Shown: positions 26,257 to 35,322 of the stretch, piece by piece
How positions within the stretch are numbered: the stretch's first letter is position 1
Layout: the number at the start of each line of letters is the position of its first letter
Assembly: GCA_964391805.1 (NCBI GenBank)
Contig: CAYMNK010000006.1
Coordinates: forward strand, 98,593-162,592
Direction: 5' to 3'
DNA: 64,000 nt
DNA from: RUG14300 sp964391805
GTDB taxonomy: Bacteria > Bacillota > Clostridia > Christensenellales > CAG-1252
Made by a program: the position numbers and the translations under genes
Notes under the pieces: generated by a model
What the model was told of the DNA's origin: nothing
Databases searched by the model: none
The model's input: only the letters and a program-made list of their open reading frames with translations

Positions 26257-27861
26257 TCACCTCGCCTTTTCTGTAAATGAAATTCTTGGATCTACCATAG
26301 CCATTAGAATATCTCCCAATATCAATGAGACTACAGATAAGAGTGCATAAAATAAAGTCAAACCTACGATAACCGCATTATCATATGTATTAATTGCTTC
26401 TGTCAACATTCGTCCCGTACCCGGTACAGAATAAATTGTTTCCGTTATAATTGCACCCGTCAATGCCCCGAGTATAGTGCCGGGGATACCATGAACAAGC
26501 GGTATAATAGCATTTTTGAGTATGTGCTTATTAAATATTTCGTTCTCGCTCAAACCTCCCGAGCGTGCGAACTTAACATAGTCGGAATTATGTTGATCTA
26601 TCATGTAACGCCTTAGCCAACTCATAAGGCTCGCTACAGAAGGAAGTGCCAAAGACACGATCGGTAAAATGTAATACAGCACCGATTTAAGTGCTTCATC
26701 TATGTCATACCTACCGGGTAAGCCCATTTCCATACCCAATGCTCTAAACATAAATATGTAAGCAAGCGAAGGAACTGCTATAATAAATACGATGTAAATG
26801 GTGCCGAGCTTGTCAAAAACCTTTCCTTTATTTCTTGCCATCATAATACCAAGAGGAACACCTAATACATAAGCCATTATAGATGCTATAATTCCTATTA
26901 CAAAAGATAACGCTATTCTCGAAGGCCCCGACTTGATTGTACCCACACTCGTATAATTATCAGAAAATCTTTGGGCGACATATTCCTTATTGGGTAACAC
27001 TTCACCGTTTGAAATTAACGAGTCCTTTACAAATGTCGCTGAGTGCAAGTCATCGGATGCATCGATCACATTTCCCGAAGGATAATGTGTTGCTGAAATT
27101 ACATTGGTTCCTTGCGATTGCGTCATTGTCGTAAACGCATCGGTTCCTCTATTAACGGAAAAAGAGGTTCCTAACTGAATGGTAATGATATTTTGATGAA
27201 TATATGGAAATTGGTTATCGAAATACAATAGATACTTGTGTTCCGTTCCGTTACCTATTATAGCTGGCGAAAATTTTTCTCCGCCATATACAGGATCATA
27301 CCAAGTAAAAGTTAGTCCTCTCTCACCAACTAATTGACTATCTTCTTCTACATAATGGATGGTGTCGATTTTGATTAAATTCGAGAAAAATTCTATTGCG
27401 CGATGAAAAATGCTATGCTCTTTGTATGCAAAAAGTTTTTGTGCTCCACCTGTGGCAAGTTTTGTTCCCAACATTATCGCATCTAATCTAACCACGGTAT
27501 AACCGTTGGACGAACAGTATTCATTAAACTTTTTAACATATTCTGCAACAATTTCACTGTCATTGCTCGATGTTTTTCCAATTTTCGCAGCTAAGTTTTT
27601 ATTTTCCGTACTTAATTCTCCGGCGTCTACAAGATCTTGTAGATAATCCGAATAGTTGTACATGTCAAGATACCCGTATTTTTCCCATTGTGAGTACTTA
27701 TATTCTTCTTTCACATTGTTTTGATACTTAGTATACTGAGTATCACCCTTAAAAATATAATTTCTATCAATAAGACTATAAACGAGCGCCATGACTATAA
27801 GGACAACAACCACAATGGAAAGAAGTCCACGTATTAATCTTTTAATTAGATATTTTGTCAT
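26257..27861 (-). CDS. oppB: Oligopeptide ABC transporter permease OppB with very large external loop
   Basis: Outer permease subunit (534 residues; usual about 305-330). Membrane segment 1 is at about 10-30. The external loop then runs to about residue 320, some 200 residues longer than normal, and contains no recognisable domain. Five membrane segments follow with the conserved GVPLGIMMARNKGKVFD, the EAA-type loop YVKFARSGGLSENEIFNKHI and the C-terminal DPRISF. The loop faces the binding protein and could form a docking or gating domain. The ribosome binding site is weak, and two stem-loops separate it from the binding-protein gene upstream. Confidence 0.9.
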   Translation of the reverse strand: MTKYLIKRLIRGLLSIVVVVLIVMALVYSLIDRNYIFKGDTQYTKYQNNVKEEYKYSQWEKYGYLDMYNYSDYLQDLVDAGELSTENKNLAAKIGKTSSNDSEIVAEYVKKFNEYCSSNGYTVVRLDAIMLGTKLATGGAQKLFAYKEHSIFHRAIEFFSNLIKIDTIHYVEEDSQLVGERGLTFTWYDPVYGGEKFSPAIIGNGTEHKYLLYFDNQFPYIHQNIITIQLGTSFSVNRGTDAFTTMTQSQGTNVISATHYPSGNVIDASDDLHSATFVKDSLISNGEVLPNKEYVAQRFSDNYTSVGTIKSGPSRIALSFVIGIIASIMAYVLGVPLGIMMARNKGKVFDKLGTIYIVFIIAVPSLAYIFMFRALGMEMGLPGRYDIDEALKSVLYYILPIVSLALPSVASLMSWLRRYMIDQHNSDYVKFARSGGLSENEIFNKHILKNAIIPLVHGIPGTILGALTGAIITETIYSVPGTGRMLTEAINTYDNAVIVGLTLFYALLSVVSLILGDILMAMVDPRISFTEKAR

Positions 27862-27928
27862 AATACTTTTTTCTCATCAATATACAAATAGGGAGAAACA
27901 AGAAACCCTATTTTCTCCCGGTAATTTA

Positions 27929-27957
27929 TTCACTCGACCGAAAATCGGCCGAGTGAA
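27929..27957 (-). other. Intercistronic stem-loop between oppA and oppB
   Basis: Stem TTCACTCGACCGA/TCGGCCGAGTGAA with a three-base loop and one mismatch. A second stem GGGAGAAA/TTTCTCCC lies at 27891-27919. Neither has a T tract on the minus strand. Such hairpins after a binding-protein gene commonly protect the upstream message and raise its level over the permease genes. Confidence 0.65.
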
Positions 27958-27993
27958 CATACATTAATTGTTTATTTGTATTTTTATTAATAA

Positions 27994-30132
27994 TTAGAAA
28001 ATACCAAGAAGTTTAATCATATCTCCATCGGGGAGCATTGTATTAAGGAATGAAGAAGGATCCTCGTAGTCAGGGCCCCAACCCGAACAGTCATACCAGC
28101 TGTAGTTACATTCCCTACCATCTTCTGCATAGTAACCTGCGTAATACCAACCATATACCTCTTCTGAAGCTACGAGATTTATTACGACCTTACCATCAAA
28201 AACTTCTTCTATTTGCTGTTTGAGCGATTGCGCTCTCGCGGTGTAATATGAGTAATTCCAGTAAGTATAATCGACCACTATGGGGTTAGACTCACTTACT
28301 GATACACCTTGTGCTTCGAGTTCTTGTAACGCAAGTTCAAAATAATGTAGCGCAGCATCCTCGTTATGCCAACCATCGAAACCGGAGGAAGAACCTACAC
28401 CGCTGTCCGCCTCGGGATCCCAAACCTTGATAGCATATTCTCCCATATCTGCATTGATTTGAGCTTGAACAATAGCACCATAGTATGTACCCGCCTTAAA
28501 CGTTGTAGAACTTCCATTAATATCAATAGTTACGTCCTTGCTCAAGGATACGAATGTACCGGTTGTATATAAGTTATTCAACGAGTATAAAGCAGCTTCG
28601 CCATATACTTGTTCGTTATACAATTTTTTATCAAGTGCTCTTGCAAGAGCCATACGGAAATTACTGTTAGCAAAAGCTGCGTTAGAAACTTCCTTTTGAG
28701 CCTCAGTCATTTGAGACTCCATTCCGTAACCTTGAATTGTTTCATAAGCACTACGATTGATGTTTACATAGAAACCAAAAGCGGTAGCATCTGTTCCACT
28801 TACGTAGATACAATCGCTATATTTGCCCGCCTTTGCTGTTACGAGCGTGGTTGAGTTCAAAGAAGCACCATCAATTGTGCCGGCTACCATATCGTTATAT
28901 GTCTTATTAACATCTTTATTTTCAGCATAACTTAACCATGTAATAGTCTTGATGTTAATATTATCAGCATTCCAATATGAGGAGTTAGCCGAGAAAACGA
29001 TCTTATTGTCTTTTGTGTATGATGTTACGATATACGGACCACAATATGCAATATATTCGGGAGCGGTACCATATTTATCACCAACAGATTCTGCATAACT
29101 CTTACAGAACGGTGCAAGAGGATTATATATAAACATCGAAATAAAGTATGAACATGGTTCTTCGAGTGTATATTGAAGCGTGTAATCGTCAACTGCCTTT
29201 ACACCAACCTCATCAAATTCAACTTCTCCGTTTTCATATTCGAGAGCATTCTTAATAACGCCGTCTACAAGATATGAAGTTGCACCGAAATAGAGGGCTC
29301 TTTCTAAACCGTCAACCCAGTCTTGAGCTTTAATTTCTCTGATAACAGCACCATCTTTATCTACCCAATTAATATTTTGACGAATGTGGAATGTGTAAAC
29401 TAAACCGTCATCGGATACTTCCCAACTCGAAGCAAGTGCGGGTTTAGCAACACCTGTATTATCATATGTAATTAAGTTGTCATATGTATTGATGATAGCT
29501 TCTGCGTCAGCGCTTCTATATGTTGCAAATATATCCCATGTTTGAGGGTCTGCACTATACCCCAATGTATAACTATCTTTAAGCGTGTAGCCATTTTCTT
29601 GAAGATATGATTGAGCCCAAGAGATATAGTTGTCAAGTTGACCGCTTGATTTTAATTCTGCATATTTACCTTTCAATGCATCACGATCGGAAGATTTGAT
29701 AGGTTCTGTTGCAATAACTAAGTTTTCGTAACGATTTGAATCATTACCCCAAAGAGCAGTAGATGCCGTATATGGTGCAACTCTACTGATAGCGAATGCG
29801 CCACCTTGTGAACTTGTAGGAATATATGTTGCACTTTGTAGAAGCTTAGCTTCCGCTACTGCCATAAGAGCATAACGCATATCCGTATCAGTCGCTGCCA
29901 ATGCAATTTGATAAGCATCATAGAAATCGCTTAAGTTTGCATCATAGATTTCCTGAGATAACTCATAGTAGCTCTTTTCTATAGGATCTACAGGATCAAC
30001 CGGATCGTTAGGATCTCCACCCGGGTCGGGATTTGGCTCGGGATTATTATCACAGCCTACAAATGAAACACAAGCAATAGTTACAATAAGAACAAGTGCT
30101 ATCATCATCAGTAATGACTTTCTTAATTTCAT
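27994..30132 (-). CDS. oppA: Oligopeptide-binding lipoprotein, apparently circularly permuted
   Basis: Extracellular family-5 solute-binding protein of the Opp operon (712 residues). A signal peptide with lipobox FVGC (Cys27) is followed by a Pro/Asp linker (29-50). Residues about 60-145 contain ATDTDMRYALMAVAEAKLL, then YIPTSSQGGAFAISRVAPY, which is the pattern of the C-terminal end of ordinary family-5 proteins. The usual mature start (SADPQTWDIF, then PALASSWEVSDDGLVYTFHI) comes only at about 188-250. The protein stops at SSFLNTMLPDGDMIKLLGIF, just where that C-terminal segment would normally follow. I infer a circular permutation. GGAGG lies ten bases before the ATG. It is the first and probably most highly expressed gene of the operon. 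Confidence 0.88.
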   Translation of the reverse strand: MKLRKSLLMMIALVLIVTIACVSFVGCDNNPEPNPDPGGDPNDPVDPVDPIEKSYYELSQEIYDANLSDFYDAYQIALAATDTDMRYALMAVAEAKLLQSATYIPTSSQGGAFAISRVAPYTASTALWGNDSNRYENLVIATEPIKSSDRDALKGKYAELKSSGQLDNYISWAQSYLQENGYTLKDSYTLGYSADPQTWDIFATYRSADAEAIINTYDNLITYDNTGVAKPALASSWEVSDDGLVYTFHIRQNINWVDKDGAVIREIKAQDWVDGLERALYFGATSYLVDGVIKNALEYENGEVEFDEVGVKAVDDYTLQYTLEEPCSYFISMFIYNPLAPFCKSYAESVGDKYGTAPEYIAYCGPYIVTSYTKDNKIVFSANSSYWNADNINIKTITWLSYAENKDVNKTYNDMVAGTIDGASLNSTTLVTAKAGKYSDCIYVSGTDATAFGFYVNINRSAYETIQGYGMESQMTEAQKEVSNAAFANSNFRMALARALDKKLYNEQVYGEAALYSLNNLYTTGTFVSLSKDVTIDINGSSTTFKAGTYYGAIVQAQINADMGEYAIKVWDPEADSGVGSSSGFDGWHNEDAALHYFELALQELEAQGVSVSESNPIVVDYTYWNYSYYTARAQSLKQQIEEVFDGKVVINLVASEEVYGWYYAGYYAEDGRECNYSWYDCSGWGPDYEDPSSFLNTMLPDGDMIKLLGIF

Positions 30133-30600
30133 ATTCTATTAACCTCCAATAATTATTTATTATATTTCTATCGACATCACAATGTGAAATCGATACGTCG
30201 AAATGTTATATTTCTATAATACAATTTGAGTTTTTCGTAAAGCAACCGTTTGAAACAATTTGTTTAACAGTTTTTTAAGAAAATGAGTGAAAATTTGTGA
30301 AAAGTAATAGAAATGTATGTTCTTGCGAATTTTTATTCAGTTTGATGAATTTTTATGCAAGAAAAGTTTGACTTTGGTTGGTTTAAATTATATAGTTTTG
30401 AGTTGTTTTTATAATTTTTAATAAAAAAAAGAAAAAAGTTTCAAAAACGCTTGACTTTTGTTTTTATAATATGATACTTGCGCGTGCGATAAATATTTTA
30501 TCAATATTATAAAGGATTAATACCTTGTCAAAAATTAGCTAAATTCGTTTTTAGTAAATTCGTTTTTAGCAAATAATAAAAGGAGTATGTAACCTTCGTT
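30133..30600. other. AT-rich gap with orphan promoter-like sequence
   Basis: About 470 bases with no gene. On the minus strand TTGCTT-N18-TATTAT near 30219-30248 is a weak candidate oppA promoter. On the plus strand TTGACT (30451-30456), 16 bases, GATACT (30473-30478), then AAAGGATTAATACC with a TTG frame that stops after four sense codons, and AAAAGGAGTATG followed at once by TAA near 30589-30599. These look like expression signals that have lost their gene. Confidence 0.4.
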
Positions 30601-30604
30601 TTTT

Positions 30605-30945
30605 TTACAAGGAATAAGATTCCGACACCTATGGTGTCGCCCTATCGGGTTCGACTGCGGTCTAACGACCTACGCTCAGTATGACGGCGGACGGAAATCA
30701 CTATGACATATATTTATCCATAATATTGCGTAGCAATACATCATTTGCCGTAAGGCAAACATCATTCATCATTATGCGTAGCATAACATCATTCGCATCA
30801 GCGCCGTCCGCCGTTATATGGATTTTTAATTGATGCGGGCGATTAGTAATCGCTCCCTACGGCGTAGCATAAGCGAAATCGAAATTCGAGTGTAACGAGA
30901 ATCAAACGGCGTAGGCGTTTGGTATCTTGCGGACGAGCGCACCAG
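30605..30945. repeat. Dispersed repeats: type A, partial and type C copies
   Basis: Type A at 30608-30685: ACAAGGAATAAGATTCC, GACACC-TAT-GGTGTC, CCC-TATC-GGG, GGTC-TAAC-GACC, GCTCAGTATGACGGCGGACGG. A middle part with GCGTAGCAATACATCATTTGCC blocks follows. A type D stem (GGGCGATTA-G-TAATCGC) lies near 30836-30853. Type C at about 30865-30940 has stem CAAACG/CGTTTG. The array ends about 20 bases before the ger ribosome binding site. Confidence 0.85.
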
Positions 30946-30982
30946 CGTTTGATGTTTAGTAACAAGGAGATCGGTCAATACT

Positions 30983-32410
30983 TTGGTTATGAATATTGAT
31001 GAATTGATGGAGATTCTCCAAAAAGACTTTTGTAATAGTTTCGACCTTGTGTTGCTTAAGAGGCGAATAGGAATTCACGAGTGTTTATATGCCTTTTTCG
31101 ACGGTCTTAGCGACAAAGAGCTTCTCGAAACAGGCGTGATTGCAAGGCTATCTTCATGCGAATTGGAAGATGAAGTCACCATAGATTTCTTGAGAGATCG
31201 TACCGCTTCATCGGGGAAAATTGAAATAGTTTCGAATATCGATGACGCCAAAACGGCGCTTGTGGAAAGCAAGGTGCTGATTTTTGCATGCAATTCTTTT
31301 TTCAGTTTAGATCTAAGAAAAATGGAAAAACGATCGATAACCGAACCACCCACTTCAAGTGTGCTCAAAGGTCCTCGAACAGGTTTTGTTGAGGAAATTT
31401 CCACCAATGTATCGCTGATTCGCCGACGAATCAAAAGCAAAGACCTCGTAATTCAAAACTATAGTGTCGGTAAATACACCTCAACGTCGGTTGCGGTGTG
31501 TTGGTTGTCGAGCATTGCCAATCAAGAAGTTGTAAAAAGTGTCATTAAACGCATAACAGAAATCAACATCGACGGCATATTGGACAGTTCCTATATAGCG
31601 ATGCTGATAGAAGACAACCAATCATCCCTATTTTCACAAATTGCATCTCAAGAAAAGCCCGATATTGTAGCGGGAAAATTGTTAGAAGGACGCGTTGCTA
31701 TAGTGGTAGACGGTTCGCCGATGGTGCTTACTCTACCCTATATGCTGATAGAAAGTTTTCAAGACAGCGAAGATTATTATAGACGCAACAGACGCACATC
31801 TTTCGTTAGAGTTCTAAGATTTTTAGGACTTATTCTTGCTCTTATTCTACCCGCCGCGTATGTAGCAGTACAGGAATATCAATATCAATTTTTACCGCTT
31901 AAATTTATGATAACCATAATAAACGCAACCAACGGTACACCGTTTACGCCAACCTACGAAATGTTTATGGTGCTTATCATATTCGATGTACTCAACGAAG
32001 CAAGCATACGTATGCCTCGTTTCGTCGGTATGGCGCTTTCCATTGTCGGTGCTATCGTACTTGGAGAAACGGCTGTTTCCGCGGGATTATTGAGTTCGCC
32101 CGCCGTCCTTGTTATGGCACTCTCGGCTATCGGATTATACACAACTCCTTCTAATATGGGTACTTTTAGCCTTATTAGATTGCTGTTTTTGGCTGCGGCA
32201 AGCCTATTCGGAATGCTCGGTCTTATAATTGCCGGCATGATCTTCATTTCCTTTATTTGCACTCTTAAAAGTTTCGGTACCGACTTCACGGCTCCCTATG
32301 CACCGCTTATCACCGACGATCTTCAAGACGGCTTTGTCAAAAAGGACCTCAATGAAATGTATCTAAGACCAAAAGCTCTCAAAACTCAAAATAGAAGAAG
32401 GAAGGAATAA
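30983..32410 (+). CDS. Spore germination protein GerA-type (A subunit)
   Basis: Germinant-receptor A subunit of the spore inner membrane (475 residues). A soluble N-terminal half contains the family signature EPPTSSVLKGPRTGFVEEIS at about 117-136. The C-terminal half has several membrane segments (about 275-300, 330-440) with the conserved NGTPFTPTYEMFMVLIIFDVLNEASIRMPR region in substance. The start is uncertain: TTG at 30983 lies 12-13 bases after AAGGAGA, while an ATG two codons later is 18 bases away. It is followed within three bases by the B subunit, forming the usual A-B-C order. It implies a spore-forming host or ancestor. Confidence 0.93.
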   Translation: MVMNIDELMEILQKDFCNSFDLVLLKRRIGIHECLYAFFDGLSDKELLETGVIARLSSCELEDEVTIDFLRDRTASSGKIEIVSNIDDAKTALVESKVLIFACNSFFSLDLRKMEKRSITEPPTSSVLKGPRTGFVEEISTNVSLIRRRIKSKDLVIQNYSVGKYTSTSVAVCWLSSIANQEVVKSVIKRITEINIDGILDSSYIAMLIEDNQSSLFSQIASQEKPDIVAGKLLEGRVAIVVDGSPMVLTLPYMLIESFQDSEDYYRRNRRTSFVRVLRFLGLILALILPAAYVAVQEYQYQFLPLKFMITIINATNGTPFTPTYEMFMVLIIFDVLNEASIRMPRFVGMALSIVGAIVLGETAVSAGLLSSPAVLVMALSAIGLYTTPSNMGTFSLIRLLFLAAASLFGMLGLIIAGMIFISFICTLKSFGTDFTAPYAPLITDDLQDGFVKKDLNEMYLRPKALKTQNRRRKE

Positions 32411-32412
32411 GT

Positions 32413-33552
32413 ATGAATGAATCTTTACCCACCCAAGTAAGCGGAAAAGCCGTGTTAAAAGCACCCGAAACAGGTTTATTGGTATTCATCCTAATGATAA
32501 CCTTTAAAACTTGCAATTTGCCATCGGTTCTGTTTGCCGACCTCAAAGAATCAAGTGTATGGTGTATATTGACTCATTGCCTTATGGACGGCATTTTGCT
32601 CATCATTTCGCTATACGTTGCCTCGTTAGGCGGTATACAAAGCAAGAATATTCCTACCCCGCTACGCAAGGTCGCCTCGGCTATCTTGTTTTTCTTCTTT
32701 TTATTCAAGTTAAGTGCAGCCATTTATGAAATGACAACATCCGCTTCGAGCGTTTTGTTTGAAAATTCTCTTATATTTCCGATTTTCGCCCTCGTATTGA
32801 TTGCAACCGCTATTATCGGGTCCAAGGGATTCACCGGGATTGGAAGACTTACTCTTATTTTCGCTTGGATTGCAGTGTTCATATTGGTATTTAATATATT
32901 TTTTCTCGGCTTCGACGGCTATGCTTTCAACCTATACCCCGTTTTGAGACCTACTAATTATCTAAAAGGTATTGTCAAGGAAGCCATTTGGTTCGGCGAA
33001 CCTCTCATTCTTATGACCGCAGACCTCTCCCCTAAATTCAATAAAAAGCAAAACGGTTTTATCGCTATCGCTTATATTTCTGCGGTTTTGGCACTTGTCA
33101 GTTTTTATTTACTTCTCATTTTCACCTACGGAGAAGTTGCGGGTTCGGTGAATAATGCTTTTTCGAGGGTCCTTACGATGAATAGATATTCTAACGAATT
33201 GGGAGCCGTTGACTGGCCTATGATCGTACTATGGCTTATTAGCGGTATTATTCACGTATCTTGCTTGTTTGCGGGCTGTAAACAATGTTTCGATGAGGTG
33301 TGTTCTACTAATAAAAACTCAACACCACTGAAACAGATCATTTTTTATATTTTAGCGGTAGGTATACCTGTGATTTTTTATTTCACGCTGTTTGACAATG
33401 TGTTATATACCGCTATACTCTCCGCCATTCCTACAGGGATAATATCGCTAATAATCAGCTACGGATTACCGTTAATAATAGTTATCGCAACTTATTTTAA
33501 TTACAAAAAAAACTTGCAAAGAGAAGGTAAAAACAATGAACAACAAAACTAA
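32413..33552 (+). CDS. Spore germination protein GerB-type (B subunit)
   Basis: Integral-membrane germinant-receptor B subunit, a member of the amino-acid/polyamine/organocation permease superfamily. The 379-residue protein has about ten hydrophobic segments, and family hallmarks include the central region LYPVLRPTNYLKGIVKEA and FGEPLILMTA. In homologues this subunit binds the germinant. GGAAGGAATAAGT precedes the ATG. Its 3' end overlaps the next gene by 17 bases. Confidence 0.9.
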   Translation: MNESLPTQVSGKAVLKAPETGLLVFILMITFKTCNLPSVLFADLKESSVWCILTHCLMDGILLIISLYVASLGGIQSKNIPTPLRKVASAILFFFFLFKLSAAIYEMTTSASSVLFENSLIFPIFALVLIATAIIGSKGFTGIGRLTLIFAWIAVFILVFNIFFLGFDGYAFNLYPVLRPTNYLKGIVKEAIWFGEPLILMTADLSPKFNKKQNGFIAIAYISAVLALVSFYLLLIFTYGEVAGSVNNAFSRVLTMNRYSNELGAVDWPMIVLWLISGIIHVSCLFAGCKQCFDEVCSTNKNSTPLKQIIFYILAVGIPVIFYFTLFDNVLYTAILSAIPTGIISLIISYGLPLIIVIATYFNYKKNLQREGKNNEQQN

Positions 33553-34636
33553 AAAATTCAAAATCATAATTGTGATCATCACCCTTCTCGTATTAGTTTT
33601 GTCGGGTGAGCAAATAGCAAAAACTCCCCTAAAAGAACGAGGTGTGGTTGTCGGATTAGGTTTAGACAAAAAGGACGGTAAGATACTACTGCTCGCGCAA
33701 ATCATTCTAAGCGGTGAAAGTTCTACTCCAGGCTCGGCTTCGGCATATGACGTGCTCGAGGGTTCTGGCGAAACGCTGGGAGAAGCCTTTAATGACCTTG
33801 CTAAAAAAGAAATGCTTATACCGTCATATGCGCATTGCAATATCCTTTTTATAGGTAAAGCGCTCTTAGAAAACGGATTCGAGGAAGTTATGACTAAACT
33901 ATTCGAAAGCAATAGGATAAAAGACAATACTCAGTTAGTCGTTACCGAGGATGCAAAGGACGCTATTACAACGCTTGTACCCATTTCAAGTACGCCAAGC
34001 GAATATATGGAAAAGGAAATCAAAATAACAGCCGAAAATGGTGGAAGAAGCATTGTTTCGCTCAAAGATTACTTGCAACGTAAAGATATCACATCCGGTT
34101 CGAGATATCTGTCCTATGCCGTTAAACTCCCTGCTAATGCACCGACCGGCGAAAATACAAGCAAGGCAGATAAAGAGGTCTTCTTGTTCGATTTATCCAA
34201 CACCGCCGTATTCGACCTTGACGGGAAGGTACATTATTACGGCAAGGATATAACCCAAGGAATCGGATTTGTGGAAGCAAACGGCGGAAGCGTTACTTAT
34301 CGGGAAGACGATAAGTATTTGACGGTCGAAATATTGAAGGCTATCAAATTAAGGGATTACGATAAAAACCCTGCAAAAGTGATTTCGCACTATACCTATT
34401 TCGCGCGAATAAGCGAACAAACACTCGAGGATAGCGTAAACGAATTGGACCTTGCCAAAGTGGAAGAATTGATTGCGGATACCATAAAAGAAAAAATCCG
34501 CTATAGCTATAACAAGGCAAAAGAGGATAATGTGGATTTGTTCTCGCTAATAGGAAGGCTATACAAACGCTATGGCGTAAAGTATGAGTTGAATGAGATT
34601 GAATGGGATATCGATATTAAAGTCATATTGAGATAA
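33536..34636 (+). CDS. Spore germination protein GerC-type (C subunit) without lipobox cysteine
   Basis: Third subunit of the germinant receptor (366 residues), with a basic N-terminus, one hydrophobic segment at about 11-22, then KERGVVVGLGLDKKDGKILLLAQI and the three-domain Ger(x)C pattern, with the conserved YSYNKAKEDNVDLFSLIGRLY in substance near the C-terminus. In other GerC proteins the hydrophobic segment ends in a lipobox such as LTGCWDR. Here the position reads VLSGEQIA with no cysteine, and the following WD pair is also missing, so the protein is probably a membrane-anchored rather than lipid-modified subunit. AGAGAAGG precedes the ATG inside gerB. Confidence 0.9.
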   Translation: MNNKTKKFKIIIVIITLLVLVLSGEQIAKTPLKERGVVVGLGLDKKDGKILLLAQIILSGESSTPGSASAYDVLEGSGETLGEAFNDLAKKEMLIPSYAHCNILFIGKALLENGFEEVMTKLFESNRIKDNTQLVVTEDAKDAITTLVPISSTPSEYMEKEIKITAENGGRSIVSLKDYLQRKDITSGSRYLSYAVKLPANAPTGENTSKADKEVFLFDLSNTAVFDLDGKVHYYGKDITQGIGFVEANGGSVTYREDDKYLTVEILKAIKLRDYDKNPAKVISHYTYFARISEQTLEDSVNELDLAKVEELIADTIKEKIRYSYNKAKEDNVDLFSLIGRLYKRYGVKYELNEIEWDIDIKVILR

Positions 34637-34641
34637 AGAAC

Positions 34642-34669
34642 AAAAAAGTGCCCTGTGAGGGCATTTTTT
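34642..34669 (+). terminator. Intrinsic terminator of the ger operon
   Basis: Stem AAAAAAGTGCCCT/AGGGCATTTTTT with a GTG loop, six bases after the gerC stop. Confidence 0.85.
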
Positions 34670-34709
34670 GAGTGAAAAGTTGTGGATTATTTTATAGAAG
34701 TTTTTTAAG

Positions 34710-35175
34710 GATTTTAGATACCGACGCTACGCATCGCCCTACGGGTTCGATTGCGGTTTGCAACCTCCGCTCAGTATGACATTTGATAGTATCGTTCGCC
34801 GTCATACTGAGTGGAGCGTAAGCGGAATCGAAATTCGAGTGTAACGAGAATCAAACGATGCAATCGTTTGGTATCTTGCGGACGATAATTACAGCAGAGT
34901 GAACGACATCCTTATTAACAAGGAATAAGATTCCGATGCTACGCATCGCCCTTCGGGTTCGACTACAGTCTGTCGACTTCCGCTGTAGGGGCCGATTAAT
35001 AATCGCCCGCATCAATTAAAAATCCATATAACGGCGGACGAAATCGACTCAGTATGACATTTGATAGTTTTCGTTACCGTCCAAGATACTGCAAGGTAAA
35101 CCTTGCACTGCTTCGCAGTTCGACTACAGACTTCGTCTTCCGCTCAGTATGACTGGACGGTAATCAGTATGACAT
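34710..35175. repeat. Cluster of dispersed repeats, types A, C, A/D and B
   Basis: Type A at 34716-34782: GACGC-TAC-GCATC (one mismatched pair), CCC-TAC-GGG, GGTT-TGC-AACC. Type C at 34797-34890 with stem CAAACGAT/ATCGTTTG. Type A at 34917-34990: AACAAGGAATAAGATTCC, GATGC-TAC-GCATC, AGTC-TGTC-GACT, then a type D tail GGCCGATTAATAATCGCCC. Type B at 35090-35153: GCAAGGT-AA-ACCTTGC, ACTGC-TTC-GCAGT, AGAC-TTC-GTCT. No gene in 34637-35322. Confidence 0.85.
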
Positions 35176-35177
35176 AC

Positions 35178-35208
35178 AAAAAAGTACCCTACTATGGGCA
35201 TTTTTTTT
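35178..35208. terminator. Terminator-like hairpin
   Basis: AAAAAAGTACCCT/ATGGGCATTTTTTTT, close in sequence to the ger terminator at 34642-34669, with tracts on both sides. It may be a second copy carried with the repeats. Confidence 0.5.
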
Positions 35209-35260
35209 GAGAGAAAAGATAGAAGTGAACAGTGAAGATGTACGAATCTTTTTGAGTAAA

Positions 35261-35298
35261 AAAGAATCGAGAGATTCAACACGTCCCTCGATTTTTTT
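35261..35298 (-). terminator. Intrinsic terminator after the small membrane-protein gene
   Basis: Stem AATCGAG/CTCGATT with A and T tracts, 25 bases past the stop of the minus-strand gene. Confidence 0.55.
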
Positions 35299-35322
35299 AT
35301 TTTTCTTATAAATTGTTTCTAA

